From contig NZ_JBGCBY010000039.1 of assembly GCF_041262165.1 (NCBI RefSeq), forward strand, positions 10,527 through 74,526: a stretch of DNA of 64,000 nucleotides. The letters run 5' to 3'. The notes beneath the pieces are model-generated. The model ran no database searches. It saw nothing but the letters and a program-made list of their open reading frames with translations, and was not told the origin of the DNA. Below are positions 56,255 to 64,000 of this stretch, piece after piece. The stretch comes from Streptacidiphilus sp041262165 (GTDB lineage: Bacteria; Actinomycetota; Actinomycetes; Streptomycetales; Streptomycetaceae). The position numbers and the translations under genes are program-made. Within the stretch, counting starts at the first letter, position 1, and each line of letters starts with the position of its first letter.

Positions 56255-57277
56255 ATGACTCTCACCCAGCTCAGGGCGTTCGTGGCGGTGGCCCGGCTCG
56301 GTTCTGTGAAGGCCGCCGCGCTGTCACTGCGGGTGAGCGAGCCCGCCGTCTCGAGCGCGGTCGCCGCGCTGCGCCGCGAGCTGGGCGACCCGCTCTTCGT
56401 GCGCGCCGCGGGCGGGATCGCGCTGACCCCAGGCGGGCGGCGCCTGGCAGCCGGCGCGGCAGAGATCGTGGGCTTGGCTGAGGAGACCCGCCGACGGGTG
56501 CGCGAAGCCGGGGAAGGCACCTCCTACCTGCGGGTGGCCGCCACCGAGACCAGCGCGGAGCAGATCGTCCCGCCCCTGCTGGAGGCCTTCGTCCGCCGCC
56601 AGCCGGAGGTGGAGGCCACCACGCTCGCCGTGCCCGCCGGGCTCCTCACCGAGCTGCTGCGCGACCGCCGCGCCGATGTCGCCATCAGCGCCGCGACCGA
56701 CGACCAAATTACCGATGACACCATCGAACGCATCCCTTTCCTCCGTATCCGCCTCGCCGTGATCGCCTCGCCCGCCCACTTCGCAGCGCCCGCCCGACCT
56801 CGTCCCTTGGCCCACAGCGCAGCACCTGACCGACCAGTCGGTAGCCACCCTCACCTCCCGGTGAGCAGGCTGCGCAAAGAACACTGGCTACTGGGTCCCG
56901 GCGGACTGGACCTGGACACACCAGCTGGGGCGTTCTTGGCCCGCCACGGCGTCAGCGACGACAGCACATCGATCTTCCCCAGCGCCACCGCGGCTCTGAA
57001 CGCAGTGGCCGCCGGGGACGGACTGTCCATTGCCCTACTGCACCTGGTCCGCGACGAACTGCGCCGAGGCGACCTCACCGTGCTCGACGTCCCCGGCACA
57101 CCGATCAACGCAGTGCTGTACGCCAGCGCGCTCCGCGACGCACGGCGCTCACAGGCCGCATCCGCCCTGTGCCGCTTCGTGACCACACCGGCAGCGGTGC
57201 AGAGCCTGCTGACCCGGGCGACCGGCGTGCCGCTGGGCCACTTCCGGCCGACCGTGCACGTCACCCTATGGAGCTGA
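56255..57277 (+). CDS. LysR-family transcriptional regulator of the cox locus
   Basis: A 340-residue LysR protein with GGGAGG before its ATG. The HTH is at residues 1-60 (LTQLRAFVAVARLGSVKAAA, LSLRVSEPAVSSAVAALRRE, LGDPLFVRAAGGIALTPGG), and the inducer-binding domain follows (RVAATETSAEQIVPPLLEAF, GDGLSIALLHLVRDEL). The middle part at about residues 175-210 is unusually rich in Pro and His. Its divergent position makes it the probable activator of coxMSL, but the inducer is unknown. Confidence 0.92.
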   Translation: MTLTQLRAFVAVARLGSVKAAALSLRVSEPAVSSAVAALRRELGDPLFVRAAGGIALTPGGRRLAAGAAEIVGLAEETRRRVREAGEGTSYLRVAATETSAEQIVPPLLEAFVRRQPEVEATTLAVPAGLLTELLRDRRADVAISAATDDQITDDTIERIPFLRIRLAVIASPAHFAAPARPRPLAHSAAPDRPVGSHPHLPVSRLRKEHWLLGPGGLDLDTPAGAFLARHGVSDDSTSIFPSATAALNAVAAGDGLSIALLHLVRDELRRGDLTVLDVPGTPINAVLYASALRDARRSQAASALCRFVTTPAAVQSLLTRATGVPLGHFRPTVHVTLWS

Positions 57278-57391
57278 CCGAGGGGCGCAGGCAGCGCTCT
57301 TAAGCGAACGTTGAAGACCACATTGACGCCCCCCGCTCCCGCACCGATGGTTGCCCCCATGGGCGGGGGCGGGCAAGGAGGCCGATTCGCC

Positions 57392-58159
57392 ATGGACTTC
57401 AACAACGAGTTCCGCGTAAGCCTGCCCATGGAACCAGCCTGGGAGCTGTTCAACGACGTCGAACGGCTGGTTCCGTGCATGCCAGGTGCCCAGCTCACCG
57501 ACATCGACGGCGAGCAGTTCCACGGGACCGTCAAGGTCAAAGTGGGCCCTGTGACCGTGCAGTACAAGGGAGTCGCCTCGTTCGAGAAGCGAGACGCCGC
57601 GAACCGCACCGTGCGGCTGAACGCGGCGGGACGCGACACCCGCGGCCAGGGCAACGCCGACGCCCACATCACCGTGCAACTCACCGCAGACGGCGACGGC
57701 ACCCGGGTAGCGGTTCAGACCCAGCTGCGCATCACCGGAAAGGTGGCCCAGTTCGGCAAGGGCGTCATGGAGGACATCAGCAAGAAGCTGCTGGACCAAT
57801 TCGTCGCCTGCCTGGAAGACCGGCTCGCAGCGGAGCGCAAGCCCGCGCGGCCGGAGCCGGCGGTCCCAGCAGACAAAGCGCCGGGGACCGCAGGTTCGGA
57901 GCGCTCACACGCGTCCACCAACCACGCGCCCGCACCGCAGGCCAACGCCCCAGTGGCGACCGAAGCGGCGGCGCGGGCTACACCCGTAAGCGGGCCCGAC
58001 GACAGCGAGCCGCTCGACCTGCTGGATGTCGCCCGCGGCGCGCTGCTCAAGCGGCTGGCCCCGGTCGCCGCAGGCGTGCTAGCCGCCCTCGCACTCGCGT
58101 TCTGGCTCCGAGGACACCGTCGCCCTGGCTGCCACCGCCGCAGGAGTGGCCATGCGTGA
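57392..58159 (+). CDS. coxG: CoxG-family SRPBCC protein with C-terminal membrane anchor
   Basis: The ATG at 57392 follows GGAGG; an earlier in-frame start at 57311 would add a Pro/Gly-rich leader without a site. Of 255 residues, 1-150 are the CoxG domain (NNEFRVSLPMEPAWELFNDV, ERLVPCMPGAQLTDIDGEQF, GKVAQFGKGVMEDISKKLLD), then a Pro/Ala linker and a membrane segment (LAPVAAGVLAALALAFWLRG). CoxG recruits CO dehydrogenase to the cytoplasmic membrane in known systems. The tail fits that job. Its stop lies 8 nt inside the next gene. Confidence 0.92.
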   Translation: MDFNNEFRVSLPMEPAWELFNDVERLVPCMPGAQLTDIDGEQFHGTVKVKVGPVTVQYKGVASFEKRDAANRTVRLNAAGRDTRGQGNADAHITVQLTADGDGTRVAVQTQLRITGKVAQFGKGVMEDISKKLLDQFVACLEDRLAAERKPARPEPAVPADKAPGTAGSERSHASTNHAPAPQANAPVATEAAARATPVSGPDDSEPLDLLDVARGALLKRLAPVAAGVLAALALAFWLRGHRRPGCHRRRSGHA

Positions 58160-59315
58160 CGTCCTGGACGAGGTCTATCCCTGGTACCTTTCCGACGAGA
58201 CCTTCGCACTCGCCACCGTGGTCAACACCTTCCACAGCGCGCCGCGAGAGCCCGGCGCGGCGATGGCCGTATCGGCGGCTGGCACTGTCGTCGGCAGCGT
58301 GTCGGGCGGCTGCGTCGAGGCGGCGGTATTCGAGGAGGCCCAAGAAGCGCGAACCTCGGGCCGACCGGTTCTGCGGACGTACGGAGTCAGCGACGACGAG
58401 GCCTTCGAAGTCGGCCTCACCTGCGGCGGCACACTCGAGATCTTCATCGAACCGGTATCGCGCCGCACGTTCCCCGAACTCCCAGACGTCATGGCGTCCC
58501 TGACAGCCTCCCAGCCCGTGGCCATAGCCACCACCGTTGCCGGTCCCCAGGCCGACCCGGGCGCGGTAGGGCGTCGGCTGGTGGTCTGGCCGGACCACTG
58601 CGCCGGCACGCTCGGTTCAGCCGCGCTCGATACCGCAGTGACTGTCGACGCCCGCGGCCTGCTCGACCAGGGCACGACAGCGCTGCTCCGCTACGGCCTG
58701 GCGGGCCAGCGCAGAGGCGACGACCTGGCGGTGTTCGTCGGTTCCTTCGTCTCGCCTCCGCGCATGTTGGTGTTCGGGGCCATCGACTTCGCAGCGGCCG
58801 TCGCCGACCTGGGGGCGTTCCTCGGGTACCGGGTCACGGTCTGCGACGCCCGCCCGGTCTTCGCCACCGCCGCCCGGTTCCCGCGCGCACACGACGTCAT
58901 CGTGCGCTGGCCCCACGACTACCTGGCCGAAGAAGCTGCGGCGGGCCGGATCGACGACCGAACAGTAGTAACCGTCCTGACCCACGATCCCAAATTCGAC
59001 GTCCCACTACTCGCCACTGCCTTGCAACTGCCGAAGCTCGCCTACGTCGGCGCACTCGGCTCGCGCCGCACACACAGGGACCGCCTCGCCCGCCTGCGCG
59101 AGACGGGCCTAGACGAGCAGCAACTGTCCCGGCTCTCCTCTCCGGCCGGCCTCGACCTCGGTGCCCGCACCCCGCACGAGACCGCCGTTTCCATCGCCGC
59201 AGAGATCATCGCCGCCCGCTGGGACGGCACCGGCCGCCGCCTCACCTTCACCAACGGTCCCATCCACGGCGCCGCCACCAGGGAACGTCCAATCGCCCGC
59301 CTCGGGGCGAGCTGA
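58152..59315 (+). CDS. XdhC/CoxI-family molybdenum cofactor maturation protein
   Basis: The ATG at 58152 has AGGAG 8 nt upstream and overlaps coxG; the protein has 387 residues. The first XdhC unit reads ALATVVNTFHSAPREPGAAM, GTVVGSVSGGCVEAAVFEEA and CGGTLEIFIEP; the C-terminal Rossmann unit is MLVFGAIDFAAAVADLGAFL with KLAYVGALGSRRTHRDRLAR and LDLGARTPHETAVSIAAEII. XdhC-type proteins bind Mo cofactor and hand it, sulfurated, to the apoenzyme. It is a full-length second member in addition to the XdhC-YHS protein of the main operon. Confidence 0.92.
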   Translation: MRDVLDEVYPWYLSDETFALATVVNTFHSAPREPGAAMAVSAAGTVVGSVSGGCVEAAVFEEAQEARTSGRPVLRTYGVSDDEAFEVGLTCGGTLEIFIEPVSRRTFPELPDVMASLTASQPVAIATTVAGPQADPGAVGRRLVVWPDHCAGTLGSAALDTAVTVDARGLLDQGTTALLRYGLAGQRRGDDLAVFVGSFVSPPRMLVFGAIDFAAAVADLGAFLGYRVTVCDARPVFATAARFPRAHDVIVRWPHDYLAEEAAAGRIDDRTVVTVLTHDPKFDVPLLATALQLPKLAYVGALGSRRTHRDRLARLRETGLDEQQLSRLSSPAGLDLGARTPHETAVSIAAEIIAARWDGTGRRLTFTNGPIHGAATRERPIARLGAS

Positions 59316-59371
59316 ACCGCACCGCACCATTGCTCTTCTGGACGTCGAGCAGCGCTCGGAAGGTCGACGCT

Positions 59372-59560
59372 ATGAGCACTCTTGCTGATCAGGAACTTGA
59401 ACAGCTCGCGGGCGATGTAGCGCTTCAAACACCGCCGGATGTCGGACTTGGACGTGCCTTCAGCCATTCGCCGTTCGGTGTATGGGCGGGTCCTGGGTCA
59501 CCAGGCCATGCGGGGGAGGGCGATCATGTCCAGCGTGCGGTTGGCCCGGCAGTCACCTCT
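59372..59560 (-). pseudogene. IS110-family transposase, C-terminal remnant
   Basis: The minus strand gives RTLDMIALPRMAW, a stop, PRTRPYTERRMAEGTSKSDI and RRCLKRYIARELFKFL, the end of IS110-type transposases. The internal stop and loss of the rest make it inert. The remainder of the 59316-59676 gap is non-coding. Confidence 0.8.
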
Positions 59561-59676
59561 TGATCTCTACTGCTCGGTTCAACACACCACCGCTAGACGA
59601 GTTGCTCCGAAGTGGTTAGTGGTGATGGGTGCTCAGCGACGACGGGGCCTGGGTTTGTGAGCCCCGCCCGTCCGTT

Positions 59677-60456
59677 TCACGTCGAGTTCCAGCTCGCGTC
59701 CTGGCCGGTTGGCTTACCGGCTGTCGGTGGTGTGGTGATCATCGAGAGCAGGCGGTCGAGGGAGCGTGCGAAGACGGTGTCGGCGTCGGGCGGTGGCTCG
59801 CCGCTGCCGGCGGCGAGGGCGGCGGCCAGGTGGGGGTAGTGGCCGGTGGTGATGACGCCGGTCAGGTAGGTGACCAGGTCGGTCTGCCACTGGGTGCTCG
59901 CGCCGCCCGCCGCGGTGTGCTCCCATTGCGCGAACTGGCAGACGAAGCCGTTGAGCAGGGCGAACATCTCCATCTTGGTACCGCCGTCCCAGGCGGAGTC
60001 GGACAGGGCGGCGAGGAAGAACTCGGTGCAGCGCAGGGAGTTGGGCCCCATCGAGGGCCGGGTGATGCACAGCCCGGGCAGCCAGGGGTGCCGCCGCATC
60101 GCGGCCAGCATCTCACGGGCCAGCGCGGCGAGGTCGGCCCGAGGGTCGCCTGACGGAACGTCGGGGAGCGTGAACTCGCCGGCTGATGCGTCGAGCATGA
60201 GGTCGAACAGGTGCTCCTTCTTGGGCACGTAGTTGTAGAGCGACATCGTCCCCGCGCCGAGTGCGGTGGCGACCTTGCGCATGGAGACCGCATCGAGCCC
60301 CTCCGCGTCCGCGAGGGCGATCGCCGCTGAGGCGATCGCGGCGCGGCTGTGCGCCGGTTCCGGGCCCCGGCCGGTGCGTTCGGGGCGAAGCCAGATCATC
60401 CCCGGGGTGCCCTTCGCGGGTGCGGGGTTGGTGGGTGCGGGTCTGCTGGACGGCAT
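59677..60456 (-). CDS. TetR/AcrR-family regulator (TetR_C_1 type)
   Basis: A 259-residue repressor with the HTH at about 40-90 (IASAAIALADAEGLDAVSMR, KVATALGAGTMSLYNYVPKK) and a long ligand domain of the drug-pump-associated type. It faces a DrrA-like ABC ATPase across a pair of inverted 14-bp boxes, as in many Streptomyces resistance loci. The regulator looks intact although its target gene is broken. Confidence 0.92.
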   Translation of the reverse strand: MPSSRPAPTNPAPAKGTPGMIWLRPERTGRGPEPAHSRAAIASAAIALADAEGLDAVSMRKVATALGAGTMSLYNYVPKKEHLFDLMLDASAGEFTLPDVPSGDPRADLAALAREMLAAMRRHPWLPGLCITRPSMGPNSLRCTEFFLAALSDSAWDGGTKMEMFALLNGFVCQFAQWEHTAAGGASTQWQTDLVTYLTGVITTGHYPHLAAALAAGSGEPPPDADTVFARSLDRLLSMITTPPTAGKPTGQDASWNST

Positions 60457-60488
60457 GGGTGATCACCTCGAGTCGCAAGTCTAGACAC

Positions 60489-60542
60489 GTACACCGTACG
60501 TAGTAGTAGTCTGACCGCGACGCATCTCTACGTACGGTGTAC
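60489..60542. promoter_or_regulatory. inverted 14-bp operator pair between TetR and ABC genes
   Basis: GTACACCGTACGTA at 60489-60502 and its exact reverse complement TACGTACGGTGTAC at 60529-60542 are 40 bp apart and extended by CTAG. Each box is itself partly palindromic. The boxes flank the likely divergent promoters. Confidence 0.8.
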
Positions 60543-60559
60543 CTAGAAGGGTCTCCCCG

Positions 60560-61051
60560 ATGAGCCTGCCCGAATACGACACCTCACGCGATGGCCCGGC
60601 CATCGCCGTCGAGGGCCTCTACAAGCGCTTCGGCAAGACCCACGCCCTGCGCGGGCTGGACCTGACCGTCCCCCCAGGAACGGTCTGCGGACTTCTCGGG
60701 CCCAACGGCGCGGGCAAGACCACCGCTGTGCGCATCCTGGCCACGCTCGCCACGCCCGATGCGGGACGAGTCCGCGTCGCCGGGTTCGACGTCGTCCGCC
60801 AAGCCGACCAGGTGCGCCGCAGCATCGGCCTGGCCGGACAGCACGCCGCCGTCGAGGAGGGCATCACCGGCCGGGACAACCTCCACCAAGTCGGCCGGCT
60901 GCACCACCTCGGTGCCCGCGGAGCCCGGCACCGGGCCGACGAACTGCTGAAGCGCTTCGGGCAGCCAGTCTTCGGTGGTGCAGGTGGTGCAGGTGGTGCA
61001 GGTGGTGCAGGTGGTGCAGGTGGCGCGGGTGGCGTCGGCGATCCGCGCTGA
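60560..61051 (+). pseudogene. DrrA-type ABC transporter ATPase, truncated
   Basis: The frame starts well (AIAVEGLYKRFGKTHALRGL, Walker A GPNGAGKTTAVRIL, Q-loop LAGQHAAVEEGITGRDNLHQ) and then enters a GGA tandem repeat at residue 139 and stops at 163. The signature motif, Walker B and C-terminal half of this normally 310-330-residue protein are missing, and no DrrB-type permease follows. It cannot hydrolyse ATP normally. Confidence 0.88.
60974..61036. repeat. 9-bp tandem repeat at the ABC gene break
   Basis: Five perfect GGTGGTGCA units (60974-61018) are followed by two degenerate units. In the ABC frame they encode Gly-Gly-Ala repeats. They sit exactly at the loss of ABC homology. Confidence 0.95.
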
Positions 61052-61290
61052 GCTGAGGCGGACGTATGGGATGCCGCGCAACCAGCGCAGTCGGCACGTG
61101 GTGCGGTCGAAGCCGGTGGCGCCGCATGTGCCGGCCGCGTACACGTTGCGGGAGCCGGAGCCGGGTCTGCCGACCGAGGAGCAGATCGGGCAGTATCGGC
61201 GGGGAGCAGGACCGTGAGGTGCAGCGCCTGGCGGCGGAGCGGGCGCGGGCCGACAGGGCGGCCCGCGCCAAACGAGAGGGCGGGAAATGA
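61037..61290 (+). pseudogene. hypothetical protein, 5' end lost, one frameshift
   Basis: The frame ASAIRAELRRTYGMPRNQRS, SKPVAPHVPAAYTLREPEPG and LPTEEQIGQYRR continues, after a shift in CGGCGGGGAG near 61202, as EQDREVQRLAAERARADRAA and RAKREGGK, ending in an ATGA overlap with the next gene. It looks like one Arg/Ala-rich small protein with a helical tail. No known family. The true start was probably removed with the repeat expansion. Confidence 0.5.
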
Positions 61291-61850
61291 GTCTGCACAT
61301 CGTCACGACGGAGGTGCGTTCGGTGCTGCTGGCTGATGGCTGGCACGCGGTCACGCGGGGGTCGTTCCGGGTGGACTCCTACGAGTTCAGTACCGTGGGC
61401 GCGGCGGAGTTCGCGCAGGCGCGGGAGCGGGCGCCGGTGTGGTCGGGGGGCGGGTCCGGCTTCGAGTTCGAGGACAAGGACGGCGATCTGGTCGCCGGCC
61501 CGCTGTCGTCGGTGCTCGCGGTCTCCTACACGGCTCCGGAGAAGCCGAAGGCTTGGAGCTTCGAGCAGCTCGCGGAGAAGCTCAGCGGCGAGGTCGTCCT
61601 GCTGGACGGCGTCGAAACTGTGCGTTTCTCCCATGCCGACCAGGACTTCGAGGTGTGGCTGGACGAGGCGAAGCAATGGACTTTCGCGCTGTGCGGCGAC
61701 CGTGAGCAGGTGTGGCAAACCGGTCTGCGTGAGCCGGAGACGCCGGTGTATCAGCTGCTCAGCCAAATGATGAGCGAGATCAAGGGAGTGTGGGGCTTTG
61801 GACGCCCGTCCGGTGTGAGGGACGGTGTCGAGCCGCAGCCGCAGGCCTGA
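61287..61850 (+). CDS. hypothetical protein
   Basis: A 187-residue protein without signal peptide or membrane segment: IVTTEVRSVLLADGWHAVTR, GSFRVDSYEFSTVGAAEFAQ, VSYTAPEKPKAWSFEQLAEK, LDEAKQWTFALCGDREQVWQ. The mixed strand pattern looks like a real soluble fold, but I do not recognise it. Its ATG overlaps the stop of the preceding Arg-rich protein, so the two were probably co-expressed. Regular coding composition supports the gene. Confidence 0.7.
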   Translation: MSLHIVTTEVRSVLLADGWHAVTRGSFRVDSYEFSTVGAAEFAQARERAPVWSGGGSGFEFEDKDGDLVAGPLSSVLAVSYTAPEKPKAWSFEQLAEKLSGEVVLLDGVETVRFSHADQDFEVWLDEAKQWTFALCGDREQVWQTGLREPETPVYQLLSQMMSEIKGVWGFGRPSGVRDGVEPQPQA

Positions 61851-62020
61851 CTGCGGCCCGCGCCGCGCTCGAGGCGGCGTTACCTGGAGCAGGTGCGCCG
61901 GGATGCGCTGGACTCCGGCACATCCGACCATGCCTGGGTCAACGCGGAACCTACCCGTCCTGGGCGAGGGCGACCAGGCACTGTATGCGGAACCGTGGCA
62001 CGCGGTGGGTTGGGCACCGG

Positions 62021-63700
62021 TCACGAGAGGCCGGGCAGGCCGCGTAGTTCACTGATCCGAAGCAGGCGGGCCAGCAGCAGAAAGAGTGCCAGCATCACGC
62101 CTCCGCCCGCGAGCAGAGCAAGGAGAGAGCCTGCGGCGGGTGACGCGACCAGGTCGGCGCAGATGTGGGCGGCGGCCCAGCCGACCAGGCCAGCGGTTGC
62201 GCCGGCGAGGGCGAGCTTGCCGTAGGCGCGCAGCAGGCGTTTGCCGTCCAGGCGGCCCTCCATGCGGCGGCGCAGGCGCATCCCGGTGATCAGCAGTCCG
62301 GCCGTGTAGGAGGCGGCGTAGGCGGCGGCCATGCCGATGACGGCCCAGCGTGCGGGCAGCAGCAGGTGGCAGCCGGTGGCCAGGACGATGTCGAAGGCGG
62401 AGATCCATACGGCCATCCAGAACGGGGTGCGGGTGTCCTCGAAGGCGTAGAAGCCTCGCAGCAGCAGGTACTGGGCGGAGAACGGGATCAGGCCCAGGGC
62501 GAAGGCCTGCAGCATCTGCCCCAGGGGCAGTGCGGAGGCTGCGCCGCCGCTGCTGTAGGAGAACATGACGACCGCGATCTGCGGGCCGAAGGCCAGGAAG
62601 AAGAAGGCGGCGGGCACGATCGCCACTGCGGTGACGCGCAGGCACCGGGACAGGTCGTCTCGCATATCGTCCAGGCGGTGCTCGGCCACGGCCCGGCTCA
62701 TCTGCGGCAGGAGCGCGGTGACCAGGGATACCGTGATGATTGCCTGCGGGAGCATCCAGATGTTCTGTGCGAAGAAGTACGCGCTGTTGCCCGCCCCGGC
62801 CCGGGGGAGTTGTGCGTCGGCGGCGTTGGCGTAGCGCGTCACCACTGTCAGGGCCACCTGGTTGACCAGTACGAACAGCAGCGTCCAGCGGGCCGCGCTG
62901 ACGCTCTTGCGCAGGCCCACGCCGCGCCAGTCGAAGCGAGGGCGCCACTGGAATCCTGAACCCGCGAGGAAGGGGATCAGGCACAGCGCCTGCAGTGCGA
63001 TGCCGACCGTGGTGCCGATGCCCAGCATCCGCACCTGGCCGGGCGTCACATCCGCAGCACCGGCCGGTGAGGGCACCAGCCACATGTAGAGGCCGAACAT
63101 CGCGATCAGGACGATGTTGTTCAGCACCGGGGTCCACATCATCGCCCCGAACCTTCCCCGGGCGTTGAGGAGCTGCCCCAGCATGAAGAACAACCCGTAG
63201 AAGAAGACCTGCGGCAGCAGGAATCGGGCGAACGTCACGGTCAGCTCGAAGAGCTGGTGATTGCCGGGCGAGTCCGGCATGTACAGCCCTACCAGCTGTG
63301 GTGCCATCAGCACCGCGACCGCCGTGCCGATCGCGAGGACGCTCAGCACCAAGGTGACCAGGCGCTGCTCGTGCGCCCGCCCGCCGTCGGCGTGCTCGAT
63401 CCGGGCCCGCACCAACTGCGGCACCAGCACTGAGTTCAACGCCCCACCGATGATCAGCGTGTACAGGCTCGTCGGCAACGTGTTCGCGGTGTTGTAGGAG
63501 CCACCCACCGCCAACGTTCCCAGCGCGGCCGCCTGCAGCATCAGCCGGAACATCCCGGTGGCCCTGGAGGCCAGGGTACCCACCACCATCAACGCCGAGG
63601 AGCGGATCAACCCGCCAGGCTCGGCGCCGGTGGCCCGCTTCGCGTGACGCCCCCGCCCGATCGACCCCGCCCGTGGTGCCGCCCCTGCCTGCTCAACCAT
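62021..63700 (-). CDS. murJ: MurJ/MviN lipid II flippase
   Basis: A 559-residue protein of the MOP exporter superfamily with about fourteen membrane helices. Typical MurJ features are the opening LMVVGTLASRATGMFRLMLQ, SLYTLIIGGALNSVLVPQLV, NARGRFGAMMWTPVLNNIVL, QNIWMLPQAIITVSLVTALL and LLRGFYAFEDTRTPFWMAVW. MurJ flips lipid II across the membrane for peptidoglycan synthesis. The N-terminal tail is shorter than in the oriC-proximal Streptomyces MurJ as I recall it, so this may be a second copy. It stands alone. Confidence 0.92.
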   Translation of the reverse strand: MVEQAGAAPRAGSIGRGRHAKRATGAEPGGLIRSSALMVVGTLASRATGMFRLMLQAAALGTLAVGGSYNTANTLPTSLYTLIIGGALNSVLVPQLVRARIEHADGGRAHEQRLVTLVLSVLAIGTAVAVLMAPQLVGLYMPDSPGNHQLFELTVTFARFLLPQVFFYGLFFMLGQLLNARGRFGAMMWTPVLNNIVLIAMFGLYMWLVPSPAGAADVTPGQVRMLGIGTTVGIALQALCLIPFLAGSGFQWRPRFDWRGVGLRKSVSAARWTLLFVLVNQVALTVVTRYANAADAQLPRAGAGNSAYFFAQNIWMLPQAIITVSLVTALLPQMSRAVAEHRLDDMRDDLSRCLRVTAVAIVPAAFFFLAFGPQIAVVMFSYSSGGAASALPLGQMLQAFALGLIPFSAQYLLLRGFYAFEDTRTPFWMAVWISAFDIVLATGCHLLLPARWAVIGMAAAYAASYTAGLLITGMRLRRRMEGRLDGKRLLRAYGKLALAGATAGLVGWAAAHICADLVASPAAGSLLALLAGGGVMLALFLLLARLLRISELRGLPGLS

Positions 63701-64000
63701 GCGCCCAATCTAGGCCCAAGACGATCACCCGTTGGCAGCATCGTCCGATCGTCTGCATACATCCACGTCAACATCCGGGGCGACCCACCTGGAGCTGCGG
63801 CTGGTTGCCAGCACAGCGGGTCTCAACGTCGAAGCGGATCGCGAAACCCCTGGTCGAATCCCTGCTGCGCGATCACCGACTGGCGGGAACCCACGGGATC
63901 GCGCAGTTGCGCTGAGCGACGCGTGCCGTGCCCGTCCAGTGTGAGCTGAGCGCGCACGGCACGAGATTCCGAGTGGTGTCCGGTGCTACTGCTCCAGCCA
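63701..64000. other. end of window, no complete gene
   Basis: A plus-strand frame ends KRIAKPLVESLLRDHRLAGT, HGIAQLR and a stop at 63915, which could be the tail of a decayed gene; no family is recognised. Confidence 0.4.

Noticed and set aside
56781..56880. Compensating frameshifts in the cox LysR gene
   Set aside because: Another frame reads plausibly (DLVPWPTAQHLTDQS) over this Pro/His-rich stretch, but the main frame is continuous and resumes homology; without an alignment I keep the gene as intact.
60974..61036. Short direct repeats as a CRISPR-like array
   Set aside because: Units are 9 bp with no spacers; a simple tandem repeat.

Overview
The window is very GC-rich DNA from a filamentous actinomycete, most likely a member of the Streptomycetaceae. 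The grounds are the codon bias, many GTG and TTG starts, remnants of an SsgA-like sporulation protein and a WhiB-like protein, IS families common in Streptomyces, and an intact form I aerobic CO dehydrogenase cluster. No rRNA, tRNA or CRISPR array was found.

1-31 kb is a heavily rearranged accessory region. Intact genes are mostly small catabolic or stress modules with their own regulators: TetR and LysR regulators, five short-chain dehydrogenases (SDRs), two SnoaL/NTF2-like proteins, a nitronate monooxygenase, muconolactone isomerase followed by a zinc alcohol dehydrogenase, a D-cysteine desulfhydrase-like enzyme, VOC proteins, a STAS protein, a DUF4331 protein and a cofactor-free haloperoxidase. 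Between them lie many broken genes: response-regulator receiver, nitronate monooxygenase halves, Ohr, alpha/beta-hydrolases, DJ-1/PfpI, WhiB-like, SsgA-like, enoyl-CoA hydratase, LuxR, universal stress protein, disulfide reductase, SDR halves, MOSC, and IS1182, IS5, IS256 and IS6 transposases. Two genes appear as N- and C-terminal pieces on opposite strands, as expected from inversions.

31-39 kb holds an export module: an ABC ATPase with an AbrB-like C-terminal tail, two large FtsX/MacB-type permeases in the same operon, and a second ABC ATPase transcribed divergently. A compact toxin-antitoxin pair follows. 40-47 kb carries a decayed DUF2690 secreted protein, a two-component system, a secreted ricin-type lectin, remnants of an integrated element and an IS1182 transposase, and a small monooxygenase.

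47-59 kb is the metabolic core: a CO dehydrogenase locus in the form I order coxM-coxS-coxL, followed without gaps by an XdhC-YHS fusion, a MoxR ATPase (CoxD), a VWA protein (CoxE) and two membrane proteins. From coxS onward every junction overlaps by 4-8 nt. A divergent arm carries a LysR regulator, CoxG and a second XdhC. The locus should oxidise CO to CO2 and feed electrons to the respiratory chain.

59-64 kb has an IS110 remnant, a TetR regulator divergent from a DrrA-type ABC ATPase that is cut off at a tandem repeat, two unknown proteins and a MurJ-type lipid II flippase.
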